From assembly GCF_000153225.1 (NCBI RefSeq), contig NZ_CH724148.1, positions 1,235,438-1,299,437 on the forward strand: a stretch of 64,000 nucleotides of DNA, in the 5' to 3' direction. The notes beneath the pieces were generated by a model. It worked only from the letters and a program-made list of their open reading frames with translations, had not been told where the DNA came from and made no database searches. Numbering within the stretch: position 1 is the first letter of the stretch; each line of letters opens with the position of its first letter. The stretch comes from Polaribacter irgensii 23-P. GTDB lineage: Bacteria; Bacteroidota; Bacteroidia; Flavobacteriales; Flavobacteriaceae. This document shows, in pieces, positions 48,201 through 57,196 of this stretch. The position numbers were made by a program, and so were the translations under genes.

Positions 48201-49145
48201 TTAGTTCCACGTTAGTTTTTCTCTCTCAGACCAATAGTGCGGCGAAGATATTTTGAAGCTGTCTAAGAGCAAAAGATCTTCGCTACTCAACGCAAAGGTA
48301 TGTGCTTTTAAATTTTCTTGTAATTGTACGAGATTGCTTGCTCCACTTAAAATAGTGCTTTCAGGAATTTTTTGAGCGCAGTATCTCAAAGAAATGGCAT
48401 CGATACCTACTTGGTGTTTTTGAGATAAAGTGGCCAAAACTTTGTAAAGTAAATGGTATTGTTGGTAGTTTTTATTTTTAAAAACACGGCCATTTGCCAG
48501 TGCTTCTTTAATTACAATTGTCTTTTTTTGCTGAATGAGTTCTTGTGCATATTCTTGTAGACTTTGTTCTAAAAAATTATAAGTGACCTGGAATAGATCA
48601 AAAAGTTGGTTTCCGTTGATTTGGATGTCCAACGCTTTTTTTAGCACTTCCACCTGATTTACTCCTGTTGTGGTGAGGGCAATTTTGATACCGTGTTCTT
48701 TTTTTAAAGTAGCGAGTTTCGCTAAGACCGCTTGGTTTTTTAATACGCCAGTTGCCATTGTTGCTGAGTGTATTTGATATACTTTTAGATTGGGCAACAG
48801 TTGCTTAGAGAAGCTCCATTGTTCGTTTAATTTTGCCAGACTGTGCTCTTTTATTTCGTGTACAGTAGCATCTTCATCAAAGTTGGCTGTGTAGGTATAG
48901 CCCCATTTTGTAGCAATTTCTATGGTTGGATCATTTTTTGTTTGCAGCCATTCTAATACGAGCTCTTCTGCTAAGCCATATCCAGGAGCAGTGTCGAAAT
49001 AACGCACACCTAAAGAATACGCCTCTTCTAAGACAGAAAAACTTTGGGCTCTAAAAGAAGCCAAGTTTGTTTTTTGAATATTTTCTGTGCGCACATTAAT
49101 ATACTGTGGTCTTCCTAAGGCTGCGGTGCCCAGTCCTAATTTCAT
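48201..49145 (-). CDS. Aldo/keto reductase family oxidoreductase
   Basis: The 314-residue TIM-barrel protein follows the aldo/keto reductase pattern. GLGTAALGRP stands at the start, VRYFDTAPGYGLAEELV carries the catalytic Asp and Tyr, and IATKWGYTY, VYQIHSA and the C-terminal STILSGASNLVQLQENL segment bind NADPH. The substrate is unknown. It is 12 bases downstream of selO and probably co-transcribed. Confidence 0.92.
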   Translation of the reverse strand: MKLGLGTAALGRPQYINVRTENIQKTNLASFRAQSFSVLEEAYSLGVRYFDTAPGYGLAEELVLEWLQTKNDPTIEIATKWGYTYTANFDEDATVHEIKEHSLAKLNEQWSFSKQLLPNLKVYQIHSATMATGVLKNQAVLAKLATLKKEHGIKIALTTTGVNQVEVLKKALDIQINGNQLFDLFQVTYNFLEQSLQEYAQELIQQKKTIVIKEALANGRVFKNKNYQQYHLLYKVLATLSQKHQVGIDAISLRYCAQKIPESTILSGASNLVQLQENLKAHTFALSSEDLLLLDSFKISSPHYWSEREKLTWN

Positions 49146-49157
49146 AGTATGTTTTTT

Positions 49158-50714
49158 TTAAGAGCTACAAGACAACATCGAACATCCGGCCTTATCTCTG
49201 GCCCATTCTGGTCTTTTTGCAAACCATTTTTCTTTATCAGGTTGCTCGGAATACGGTTGTTTCAGGAGTTGAAATAATTCGTCAATTAAAGCATAGTCGC
49301 CCTCGTCTGCAGCGTCAATCGCCATTTGAGACATGTAATTTCTCAGTACATATTTTGGATTTACAGCATTCATTTTCGCGGTCCTTTCTTTCGGAGAGAG
49401 CGGCTCTTTTTGCAGACGCTCTGCATATTTTTCAAACCACAAATTCCAGCTACTTTTGATTTCTATAGAAATGTTTTTTAGATCATAAAATGCGTCTTCT
49501 ATCAACTTTAAACCAGACGATTCCTCTGTGAACTTGCTTAAATTCCGAAAGAAAATGGTCATGTCTGTTTCTGTCAATTGCAAGAGGTCTTCTAGATTTT
49601 GAATTAAATCGATGTCTTTTTTATCAGAGCTAAAAAATCCTAATTTTGATTGCATCATCTGCAGTGATTTGCTTTCAAAGTCCGTCTTGTACTGATTTAG
49701 AACCGCTTCTAAAGGAGCTACCTCTTCGATAATAGGATACAAAGCATTTGCAAGTTGGTACAGATTCCACAAACCAATATTTGGTTGATTTCCGTATCTA
49801 TAGCGTTTGTGTTGGTTGTCTGTAGTGTTTGGAGTCCAGCCAAAGTCAAAACCTTCTAACCAGCCATAAGGACCAAAATCGATGGTCAATCCTAAAATAG
49901 ACATGTTGTCTGTGTTCATTACACCATGGACAAAACCAATACGTTGCCAGTGAATAATCATTCCCAAAGTGCGTTCTGTGACTTCTTTAAAAAACTGAAT
50001 ATAGTTTTCTTTTGAAGTAGCGTTTAAGTGTGGAAAATGGTGTTTTATGGTGTAATCAACAAGGTTTTTTAAATTTTTAGTATCCTCTCTTGCTGTAAAA
50101 ATCTCAAAACTTCCAAATCGCAAAAAAGACGGCGCTGCTCTGGAGACAATGGCTCCTTTTTCGTAAGCTGGGTGCCCGTCATACAGCATGTCGCGCAGCA
50201 CAGAATCGCCAGACAAACTTAAAGACAAGGCCCGAGTTGTGGGAACGCCTAAATGAAACATCGCTTCACTGCACAAGTATTCCCTTACAGAAGAACGCAA
50301 AACAGCGAGGCCGTCTGCAGTTCTAGAATAGGGTGTCTCACCGGCACCTTTGAGCTGTACTTTCCAATTTCTATTTTGGTGTTCCACTTCAAATAAATTA
50401 ATTGCCCGCCCATCGCCTAACTGCCCTGCCCAATTGCCAAATTGGTGGCCGGCGTAGCACATGGCGTAGGGTTTGGTATCTGGATATATTTGGTTTCCGG
50501 TAACAATATCCTGAAAAAATTCTGAAGCAGTTTCTTCCGAGGAAATATGCAGTTCCTTCGCCATTTCTTCTGAAACATGCAGCACTTTAGGGTTGGAAGT
50601 TTTCTTTGGTAATACATATGAAAAGGCAGCTTTTTCAACTTGTCTTCTCGTATTTTCTTCCACAGGATCTGCTGGATTTTCTTCTATAAATGTATTTTTA
50701 ATATGTAGTTTCAA
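49158..50714 (-). CDS. selO: SelO/YdiU family protein adenylyltransferase (pseudokinase)
   Basis: SelO transfers AMP from ATP to protein hydroxyl groups and has a role in redox control. The 518-residue length fits the family (E. coli YdiU has 478). Motifs: CYAGHQFGNWAGQLGDGRAI, QLKGAGETPYSRTADGLAVL, GVMNTDNMSILGLTIDFGPYG. The protein ends CSMLSCSS, where a Cys stands at the place of the selenocysteine of eukaryotic SelO. The aldo/keto reductase gene follows at 12 bases. Confidence 0.95.
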   Translation of the reverse strand: MKLHIKNTFIEENPADPVEENTRRQVEKAAFSYVLPKKTSNPKVLHVSEEMAKELHISSEETASEFFQDIVTGNQIYPDTKPYAMCYAGHQFGNWAGQLGDGRAINLFEVEHQNRNWKVQLKGAGETPYSRTADGLAVLRSSVREYLCSEAMFHLGVPTTRALSLSLSGDSVLRDMLYDGHPAYEKGAIVSRAAPSFLRFGSFEIFTAREDTKNLKNLVDYTIKHHFPHLNATSKENYIQFFKEVTERTLGMIIHWQRIGFVHGVMNTDNMSILGLTIDFGPYGWLEGFDFGWTPNTTDNQHKRYRYGNQPNIGLWNLYQLANALYPIIEEVAPLEAVLNQYKTDFESKSLQMMQSKLGFFSSDKKDIDLIQNLEDLLQLTETDMTIFFRNLSKFTEESSGLKLIEDAFYDLKNISIEIKSSWNLWFEKYAERLQKEPLSPKERTAKMNAVNPKYVLRNYMSQMAIDAADEGDYALIDELFQLLKQPYSEQPDKEKWFAKRPEWARDKAGCSMLSCSS

Positions 50715-50844
50715 AATATCGTTTTTAGTGGTTAAAGAAGCCTTAGGAGCCTCTTGTCTTTGAAAATCCAGGTAAACGGTCTTGTTTTTTTACACTCCTA
50801 ATTTTTTAAGGATTTTAAATATACGGTCTTGGAGTGGCTTTATA

Positions 50845-51381
50845 TTATTTTAATTTGTCGGCATGCAATTGGCGCAGCTTTGCCAACTTTGGTTCAATTA
50901 CATAGGTACAATATCCTTGTCCATTATTGTTCTTGTAAAAGTCTTGGTGCTCTTGTGTTGCTTTATAAAAAACAGGTGCTGCACTTATTTCGGTTACTAT
51001 TTTACCTTCATAGTAGCCTTGAATTTGATGCACCACTTCTTTTGAAATTCGTTCTTGTATTTCATTGTGGTGGTAGATGACAGATCTGTACTGGGTGCCT
51101 CTATCTGCACCCTGTTGGTTTAAGGTTGTAGGATCATGTGTGGTCATGAAAATGACTAAAATGTCCTCATAGGATATAATACTCTCATCATACGTCACTT
51201 CAATCACTTCGGCATGCCCTGTTAATCCAGAGCAAATTTCTCGGTATGTTGGTTCACCAGGAACATTTCCACCGGCATAGCCAGAAATTACTTTTTCTAC
51301 TCCTTTAACTTCTTGAAATACCGCCTCTGTACACCAAAAACAACCACCGCCAATAGTGGCAACTTGTAAATTTTTATTCAT
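50845..51381 (-). CDS. msrA: Peptide methionine (S)-S-oxide reductase
   Basis: MsrA repairs methionine-S-sulfoxide in proteins. The 178-residue protein has the catalytic motif GGCFWCTEAVF near the start, then GYAGGNVPGEPTYREICSGLTGHAEV and a typical YKATQEHQDFY near the end. It starts one base after msrB and is translated from the same transcript, so both sulfoxide epimers are repaired together. Confidence 0.96.
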   Translation of the reverse strand: MNKNLQVATIGGGCFWCTEAVFQEVKGVEKVISGYAGGNVPGEPTYREICSGLTGHAEVIEVTYDESIISYEDILVIFMTTHDPTTLNQQGADRGTQYRSVIYHHNEIQERISKEVVHQIQGYYEGKIVTEISAAPVFYKATQEHQDFYKNNNGQGYCTYVIEPKLAKLRQLHADKLK

Positions 51382-51382
51382 T

Positions 51383-51835
51383 TTAAGAGATGTCTTTTTC
51401 TAATTTCATTGCTTCTGAATTCACACAATATCGCAAACCACTTGGTGCGGGACCATCAGGAAAAATATGTCCTAAATGTGCGTCGCAACTATTGCACATT
51501 GCTTCAACGCGTACCATACCGAAAGAAACATCTTTATGATATTTAATCGCATTTTTTTGAATGGGTTGTGTGAAGCTTGGCCAACCAGAGCTAGAATCAA
51601 ATTTTATGGTAGAATCAAATAATGGAGCATTGCAGCAAACACAGTTGTATTGCCCTTCGTCATAGATAGAACACAAGGCTCCGGTATGTGGACTTTCTGT
51701 TCCTTTTTGTCTGGTAACTCGATATTGTTCAGGTGTTAGAATGGTTTTCCATTCTGATTCTGATTTTTCAACTCTTTTTTCTGGAGTTGGATTTTTATTT
51801 GCGGTAAAACTAATAATTTCTTTCCAAGTAAGCAT
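51383..51835 (-). CDS. msrB: Peptide methionine (R)-S-oxide reductase
   Basis: MsrB repairs methionine-R-sulfoxide. The 150-residue protein has two zinc Cys pairs (CVCC and CNSC), SSSGWPSFTQPI, GHIFPDGPAPSGLRYCVNS with the catalytic Cys in RYCVNS, and a normal length. It is the first gene of msrB-msrA. No signal peptide is seen, so it is probably cytosolic. Confidence 0.96.
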   Translation of the reverse strand: MLTWKEIISFTANKNPTPEKRVEKSESEWKTILTPEQYRVTRQKGTESPHTGALCSIYDEGQYNCVCCNAPLFDSTIKFDSSSGWPSFTQPIQKNAIKYHKDVSFGMVRVEAMCNSCDAHLGHIFPDGPAPSGLRYCVNSEAMKLEKDIS

Positions 51836-52234
51836 CTTATCTTATTTATAGGTTCTCAATTCTTGATTTATATGTCGTGAAAAGACTTTTGAAATTACAA
51901 AATATGCGCTCTTTCTCCAACACTATAATCGAGATTAAAATTACGAAAAAATCCAATTAAAAAGAAACCATTGCGAAGTGTTAGTCTTTCTTTAACAGTA
52001 TCTCAGATTCCATTATAATTAAAGAAAGAACAGACCTGCTTTTTTGAATCATAAATATTGAAGCTTATTTAAAGATTTCGCCGTTCAAAAGATGCGGATG
52101 AATTCCTGAATTTTTTAAACGATAGAAATGCCGCACCATTGCAGTAGCTTTTTTCTGAAGGTGCTGTGTACAAAAATATTACAGGCATCATTTGTGCCTT
52201 TAAGGTTAAAGCGACAAATGAAAATGGACGAAGT
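51836..52234. other. Intergenic region with a possible gene remnant
   Basis: About 400 bases without a convincing gene. On the minus strand 52157-52065 reads KATAMVRHFYRLKNSGIHP and a stop, which looks like the end of a real protein. Upstream the frame breaks within about 60 bases. It may be the last trace of a lost gene between msrB and der. Confidence 0.35.
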
Positions 52235-53545
52235 TTATTTCTGTCTAAAATAGATCGTAATTGGTACTCCACAAAAATCGTAAAGATCTCTTAGTTTATT
52301 TTCTAAGAATCGTTTGTACGGCTCTCTTACGTATTGAGGGAGATTACAGAAAAATGCAAATTGTGGCGTTAGTGTAGGCAATTGCATACAGTATTTTATT
52401 TTTACAAATTTTCCTTTTATTGCTGGTGGTGGATAGCTTTTTATGACGTCTAACATAACGTCATTTAATTTACTCGTAGCTATTTTAAATTTTCTTCTTT
52501 CGAAAACCTCAACAGCACTTTCAATAGCTTTGTAGATACGTTGTTTCGTTAATACGGAAGTGAAGATAATGGGTATGTCTGTAAAAGGGGCTACTTGTTT
52601 TCTAACCATTGCTTCAAAATCACGCATGGTGTTGGTCTCTTTCTCTACTAAATCCCACTTGTTTATTAAGATGATGACTCCTTTTCTGTTTTTTTCAGCG
52701 AGCCAGAAAATGCTTTGATCTTGACCTTCAAAACCACGAGTGGCATCTACTACTAAGATTATAACATCTGCATATTCTATAGAACGCACTGCACGCATTA
52801 CGGAGTAAAATTCTAAATCTTCCTTTACTTTTGATTTTTTTCTAATTCCAGCAGTATCTACTAAGTTAAAGTCAAATCCAAAACGATTGTATTTTGTATC
52901 TATAGAGTCTCTAGTAGTTCCAGCAATATTGGTTACGATATTTCTATCTTTACCAATTAAAGCATTGATAAACGACGATTTTCCTGCATTTGGTCTTCCA
53001 ACAACAGCAAATCTCGGTAATTCTACTTGTTCCAGGTCTACTGCTTCTGGCGCTGGCATTTTTGCTGCAATCGCATCTAATAAATCTCCAGTTCCACTTC
53101 CGTTTATAGAAGAAATTGTGTGATAGCCACCCAATCCTAAATTATAAAACTCAACAGCATTGGCATCTCGCATTGCATTGTCTACCTTATTAACCGTAAC
53201 AAAAATTGGCTTTTTTATTTTTCGTAAAATTTTTGCGACTTCAGCATCCATAGGTGTAATACCCTCTTCAACATCCACAACAAATACAATGATGTCTGCC
53301 TCTTCGATTGCTAACGTAACCTGTTTTCTTATTTCTTCTTCAAAAATATCATCTGAACCAATGCTGTATCCTCCGGTGTCAATAACAGAAAACTCTTTTC
53401 CATTCCAGTCAGACTTCCCATAATGTCGGTCCCTTGTAACGCCACTAACAGAATCTACGATCGCATCTCTTCTCTGTACCAATCTATTAAAAAGGGTGGA
53501 CTTTCCTACATTTGGTCTTCCTACAATGGCAACAATACTATTCAT
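52235..53545 (-). CDS. der: Ribosome biogenesis GTPase Der (EngA)
   Basis: Der is a double GTPase needed for maturation of the 50S subunit. The 436-residue protein starts at ATG 53545 ([16 protein letters not shown]). The first G domain has [13 protein letters not shown] and NKVD. The second has [13 protein letters not shown] and NKWD. The KH-like C-terminal domain includes [19 protein letters not shown] box at 53564-53571 could be its -7 site, but no good -33 partner is seen. Confidence 0.96.
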   Translation of the reverse strand: MNSIVAIVGRPNVGKSTLFNRLVQRRDAIVDSVSGVTRDRHYGKSDWNGKEFSVIDTGGYSIGSDDIFEEEIRKQVTLAIEEADIIVFVVDVEEGITPMDAEVAKILRKIKKPIFVTVNKVDNAMRDANAVEFYNLGLGGYHTISSINGSGTGDLLDAIAAKMPAPEAVDLEQVELPRFAVVGRPNAGKSSFINALIGKDRNIVTNIAGTTRDSIDTKYNRFGFDFNLVDTAGIRKKSKVKEDLEFYSVMRAVRSIEYADVIILVVDATRGFEGQDQSIFWLAEKNRKGVIILINKWDLVEKETNTMRDFEAMVRKQVAPFTDIPIIFTSVLTKQRIYKAIESAVEVFERRKFKIATSKLNDVMLDVIKSYPPPAIKGKFVKIKYCMQLPTLTPQFAFFCNLPQYVREPYKRFLENKLRDLYDFCGVPITIYFRQK

Positions 53546-53692
53546 CTGAATTGAAATTTTTTGCAAAGGTACAATTTAAGCTTGTAAGAAAGAGCCTAAA
53601 AATGAAGTCTTTAAAAAACAGCAGTTTGTGGTGGTATTTGACTCTTTAATTAGACTAAAAACAAAACATGGTTTTATTAAGAGTACTGGAGT

Positions 53693-54577
53693 TTACTTTT
53701 GATTGTATCCAAAACGTTTTAGCTGAATTTTGTCACTACGCCAGTTTTTATTGACCTTTACATACAACTCGATAAATACTTTTTTCTCAAAGAATTTTTC
53801 TAAATCTTTTCTTGCTTCGGCACCAACCCTTTTCAGCGCAGCTCCTTTGTGTCCAATGATGATTCCTTTTTGAGTTTCTCTTTCTACCATAATAATTGAT
53901 CGAATGCGAACAATTGTTTCTTCTTCTGTAAACTCTTCTGTTTCCACTTCTACAGAATACGGAATCTCTTTCTTGTAGTGTATTAGAATCTTTTCCCTGA
54001 TTTTTTCATTGACGAAAAAACGTTCTGACTTATCTGTTAATTGATCTTTTGGATAAAATGCAGGCCCTTCTGGTAACAATTCTTTGATCTTATCGAAGAC
54101 AGCGGGAACATTAAATTTTTCTAGGGCAGAAATCACAAAAACATCTGCATTGGGAACTTTATCTCTCCAGTATTCAATCTTTTCTTCTACTTCCTCTTGG
54201 GAAGACTTGTCTATTTTATTTAAAAGTAAAATCACTGGAATTTCACTATGTAAAATGCGGTGAAAAAAAGCTTCATTTTTTAGTTCTTTCTCGCCAACTT
54301 CTACCATATAAATTAGAATGTCTGCGTCTTCAAATGCAGATTTTACAAAATCCATCATTGAAGATTGCAATTCGTAGGCAGGTTTTATAATTCCTGGTGT
54401 ATCAGAGAACACAATTTGATAGTCTTCTTCATTAACAATTCCCAAGATGCGATGTCTTGTTGTTTGCGCTTTCGCGGTAATGATTGATAGTTTTTCACCT
54501 ACCAAAGCATTCATTAATGTGGATTTTCCTACGTTAGGATTTCCTATTATATTTACAAAACCAGCTTTATGTGTCAT
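53693..54577 (-). CDS. era: GTPase Era
   Basis: Era binds the 3' end of 16S rRNA and acts in 30S assembly. The 294-residue protein has GNPNVGKS, DTPG and NKID motifs in its G domain. The C-terminal KH domain carries GIIIGHKGAALKRVG and ends RFGYNQK. It lies about 150 bases upstream of der. A TACCTTTG box at 54582-54589 stands only four bases before the ATG, so the transcript might be leaderless. Confidence 0.96.
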   Translation of the reverse strand: MTHKAGFVNIIGNPNVGKSTLMNALVGEKLSIITAKAQTTRHRILGIVNEEDYQIVFSDTPGIIKPAYELQSSMMDFVKSAFEDADILIYMVEVGEKELKNEAFFHRILHSEIPVILLLNKIDKSSQEEVEEKIEYWRDKVPNADVFVISALEKFNVPAVFDKIKELLPEGPAFYPKDQLTDKSERFFVNEKIREKILIHYKKEIPYSVEVETEEFTEEETIVRIRSIIMVERETQKGIIIGHKGAALKRVGAEARKDLEKFFEKKVFIELYVKVNKNWRSDKIQLKRFGYNQK

Positions 54578-54654
54578 GGGGCAAAGGTAATTCCTTTTTG
54601 TAGTTGATTAGAATTTAGGGCATTAAAAATTATTAATAAAATAGTAAAAAAAAG

Positions 54655-54687
54655 TTTGGTCTATTGTTTAGTTAAGTTGTATATTTG
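54655..54687 (+). promoter_or_regulatory. Promoter of the initiator tRNA gene
   Basis: TTTG (54655-54658), 21 bases, TATATTTG (54680-54687), a full consensus match. A leader of about 60 bases precedes the tRNA. Confidence 0.65.
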
Positions 54688-54756
54688 CAGTCTCAAACAG
54701 GATATCGATTTTATGAGTCGAAAGTTTAAAGCTAAGTTCTTGTTTTTGAAGTATAT

Positions 54757-54829
<73 letters not shown>

Positions 54830-54838
54830 CTAATAAGG

Positions 54839-54865
54839 CCTCTTGAGAAATCAAGAGGTTTTTTT
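54839..54865 (+). terminator. Intrinsic terminator after the initiator tRNA
   Basis: CCTCTTGA (54839-54846), loop GAAA, TCAAGAGG (54851-54858), then seven T residues, ten bases after the tRNA. Confidence 0.85.
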
Positions 54866-55051
54866 GTGTTTGTAGAAACTATAATGGTTTTTAATTTTTA
54901 AGGAAGGATAAAAAATACCTGAAAGCATTTTTTGCTTTTTCTTTTCTTTGCCCTTTCCGAAATGAAGTGCAGCAAAGAATCCAATTCCCGCGACTAGGTA
55001 AATACTAAAAGCAAGAAGGAATTGTTGAGAATAGTCTGTTTTTTTGTGCAC
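54851..55051 (-). CDS. Possible small membrane protein
   Basis: A GTG-started frame of 66 codons has one hydrophobic helix (about 10-30) and a Lys-rich stretch. Its last codons overlap the plus-strand tRNA terminator, which suggests that the frame once ended earlier or that the gene is decayed. No family is recognised. Confidence 0.3.
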   Translation of the reverse strand: MHKKTDYSQQFLLAFSIYLVAGIGFFAALHFGKGKEKKKQKMLSGIFYPSLKIKNHYSFYKHKKTS

Positions 55052-55718
55052 GCAACTTTCGTGTTTACATTAATGTAAAAATCTCTTTTTCAGTGTTTTA
55101 TTTTAAGGTTAAATTAATTCTGAGCTATAAACTTATAAAGAAGATGTAACGATTTGGATTTCGTCAAAACGTTTTTTAGATGCACGAAATGCAATTCTTG
55201 ATAAAGGGTGGTGCTTTTATCTTGATCCTGGAGCTCTATATAATAGAAAAATTAGTTAAGGTTTCTCAGCTAAAACCAATTTTTAATAGAGTAAAAATCT
55301 TGCAACAATCTATGTTTTGCTTGTGACTTTTTGGACTCAATTCTTGGTTAGACCCTAATCTTTTAGAATGAATCTTATTTAAATAATTGTAGTACGGCAT
55401 TACAAAACGTAGACTACGTGTCAAAAAGAAACTATTTTAAGTGCAGCAGTGGAACGGCTAATTGCGAATGCAGAGAGTTTTCAAATTGTTTTAGAGCCAG
55501 AGATGGAGCGGAAATGAAAAAAAATTGACGTGTCTAATGTAAAACACACATTTTTTTTAAAGGTAATATCCTTAAAAGGTACGTCTAAGTCAACCTATCC
55601 TAAATATTTTAGGTTTAAATACTGCAGTGCTTTAAGAATCGTTTGTACGGAAAGATTGTGCTATTACAACCCTAAACTATTGCTCAATTTTACGTCTACG
55701 TGGTGGAATAGTATTGTT
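55052..55718. other. Degenerate intergenic DNA left of the cassette array
   Basis: No intact gene. Short frames look protein-like, for instance plus-strand 55145-55255 (TIWISSKRFLDARNAIL) and 55438-55517 (ILSAAVERLIANAESF). Stops interrupt them and I cannot name a family. It has the look of decayed accessory genes between the tRNA and the repeats. Confidence 0.45.
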
Positions 55719-55982
55719 TTAAAGATTATAAAGTAAATTTTTTGCGCGTTCCCAAGGACAAGCGGCAACAACAAAATCTAGCGTTATTTCGAGTTTTGAT
55801 TGAGAATTAAATATTTTTAATGAAAAGAGCTCAAAAGGTTTTGTTGGATCAAGCTGATAGTTTTTTCTAACAATTCTCCTGGGTGCTTCATAGTCTCTGT
55901 TAATTTCTAGCGAATGTCTTTGATTAGCTGCGGTCGTTAAGTAATGAGGATAATAAATAATAACTGAATAGAAAGTCCACAA
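55719..55982 (-). CDS. Uncharacterised ORF partly inside repeat element A
   Basis: An 87-codon frame whose first 20 codons are inside repeat element A. From about residue 18 onward it looks protein-like (EINRDYEAPRRIVRKN, FSLKIFNSQSKLEITLD). No other Met is available. It may be the end of a larger lost gene or start at a GTG/TTG past the repeat. Function unknown. Confidence 0.3.
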   Translation of the reverse strand: MWTFYSVIIYYPHYLTTAANQRHSLEINRDYEAPRRIVRKNYQLDPTKPFELFSLKIFNSQSKLEITLDFVVAACPWERAKNLLYNL

Positions 55983-56032
55983 GGACTCTTGTAAATAGTC
56001 AATAATACGTAAATGAGTTACATACGGTGTTG
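55922..56032 (-). repeat. Cassette-boundary element A (most diverged)
   Basis: First (leftmost) copy of the element. It keeps GATTAGCTGCG at its left, the central stem AAGTCC-ACAA-GGACTC (55973-55988) and the right end ATACGGTGTTG. It is followed by GTTGTGCAACGTTT (56029-56042), which recurs at 56716-56729. Divergence from the other copies suggests that it is the oldest or a dead end. Strand is given as that of the cassette genes. Confidence 0.75.
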
Positions 56033-56057
56033 TGCAACGTTTTTATCTATTATTTGT

Positions 56058-56240
56058 TTAATCTTTTTTATCTTTTTGTTCGGTATGATATTGATTTCCA
56101 TTACTCATTTTATCTTCATCATACATGGCATTTGACATTCCAAGCATAAATGCAGTAACGATTAATATAATTTTTCTTTTTATCCAATGACCAATATGAT
56201 TGGATTTCTCTAAACTGGTTTTATTCTTTTGTTTATACAT
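56058..56240 (-). CDS. Small membrane protein in cassette 1
   Basis: The 60-residue protein has a basic start, one hydrophobic helix (about 25-40, IILIVTAFMLGMSNAM) and a charged hydrophilic tail rich in Lys, Asp and Gln. Function unknown. It ends 16 bases from the end of element A and is followed upstream by a second ORF in the same cassette. The protein-like composition supports a gene. Confidence 0.6.
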   Translation of the reverse strand: MYKQKNKTSLEKSNHIGHWIKRKIILIVTAFMLGMSNAMYDEDKMSNGNQYHTEQKDKKD

Positions 56241-56313
56241 TTTAATAATGATAGATGGTTTGACATTTTCTTATCATTTATGCAACAAAGTGCATATTCA
56301 CATAGAGAAAAAT

Positions 56314-56682
56314 CTATGCTATGTATAAACTTGGATACTGATTGCTGGTTACGAATTTTTTATTCAAGAATACGTATCGTGCTATTAATGAACTTATTTT
56401 TTGAAATCTCTCAATTTGTAATTTTAAAACTCCTATAATTTGAATACTATGAACCTCTCGGAGGTCGAGATATGAAATGAGCGTAACCAATATTTGTTCT
56501 GAAAGAAGCTGTTTTCCATAAACATACAATTTCGAATATTTAGGGCTAAATTCTTTTCGGATATTAGTTTGTGCGATTTGGTGATATTTCGAAGAATTTA
56601 CCTGAAAATATATAGAACACTCGTTAACCGTCAGAAGGAAAATCAGAAGGAAGGAAATCAAATGTTTTATATACTTTTTCAA
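56314..56682 (-). CDS. Hypothetical exported protein in cassette 1, possibly frameshifted
   Basis: A 122-codon frame with an N-terminal hydrophobic segment (KHLISFLLIFLLT, about 6-18). After about residue 60 the sequence looks less protein-like, while another frame reads FRTNIGYAHFISRPPRGS and a stop. A frameshift within an exported small protein is possible. No family assigned. It is the first gene of the cassette between elements A and B. Confidence 0.45.
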   Translation of the reverse strand: MKKYIKHLISFLLIFLLTVNECSIYFQVNSSKYHQIAQTNIRKEFSPKYSKLYVYGKQLLSEQILVTLISYLDLREVHSIQIIGVLKLQIERFQKISSLIARYVFLNKKFVTSNQYPSLYIA

Positions 56683-56725
56683 ATTATTAGTTTAAATTAT
56701 CAATTTTGGTCATATGTTGTGCAAC

Positions 56726-56849
56726 GTTTATGTGTTAGGTTAGCTGCGTGTTTTAAGCTGTGAATTTACTAAATAAAACACAAATCAAGAAAGTCCGTTT
56801 GGACTTTCGGAAATTGGCTAAAACCAGCAATTAATTATATACGGTGTTA
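56726..56849 (-). repeat. Cassette-boundary element B
   Basis: A near-complete copy. It has GTTAGCTGCGTGTTTTAAGC on the left and the central hairpin GAAAGTCC-GTTT-GGACTTTC (56789-56808). GGCTAAAACCAGCAATTAAT lies on the right and ATACGGTGTTA at the end. Left and right arms pair when folded: GTTTTA with its complement, and TTAGCTGC with GCAATTAA. Confidence 0.85.
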
Positions 56850-56850
56850 C

Positions 56851-57111
56851 CTAAACTAATTTATCTAAATATTCTTTGAATTCGCTTTTATGAGACTCCG
56901 TTTTAACTTGGTTCATAATTAATGCTCCTTTTACTTCAGTAACAATGTTTGAAGTAATGATAAATATACTTTTTGGATATAGTATTATTCCTAATTCGTG
57001 AAGAAAATATTTTGATTCAATTATATGAATTAAATTGAATGTTTTTTCATTCATTACTGCCAGCCGTTTGGTATAAAAATAGTAGTACATTTTAAGGTAC
57101 TGGTTCTTCAA
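56851..57111 (-). CDS. Hypothetical protein in cassette 2
   Basis: The 86-residue protein has hydrophobic strands (FNLIHIIESKYFLHELGIILYPKSIFIIT is split across about 36-64) and a charged C-terminus. The stop codon falls within five bases of element B, the usual position for these cassette genes. Starts at 57090 or 57054 are also possible. No family is recognised. Confidence 0.55.
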   Translation of the reverse strand: MKNQYLKMYYYFYTKRLAVMNEKTFNLIHIIESKYFLHELGIILYPKSIFIITSNIVTEVKGALIMNQVKTESHKSEFKEYLDKLV

Positions 57112-57177
57112 TTTATCACTAAACTTTATAAAAAAAACTCACTTTAAATTTAGTTCTGAAACCACTATTATTTTTAA

Positions 57178-57196
57178 ACAGTGTTATGTAAAGGTT
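57178..57196 (-). repeat. Remnant of a cassette-boundary core
   Basis: ACAGTGTTATGTAAAGG resembles the right end of the elements (ACGGTGTTR...), with nothing else of the element upstream. It separates the two genes of cassette 2, as if an element had been lost between them. Confidence 0.4.

Noticed and set aside
52069..52272. 67-codon ORF overlapping the end of der
   Set aside because: Another frame of the same stretch looks more protein-like near its end, and neither is intact.
55530..55736. Plus-strand 68-codon ORF
   Set aside because: Low-quality composition in decayed DNA, opposite to the neighbouring frames; no start or promoter support.
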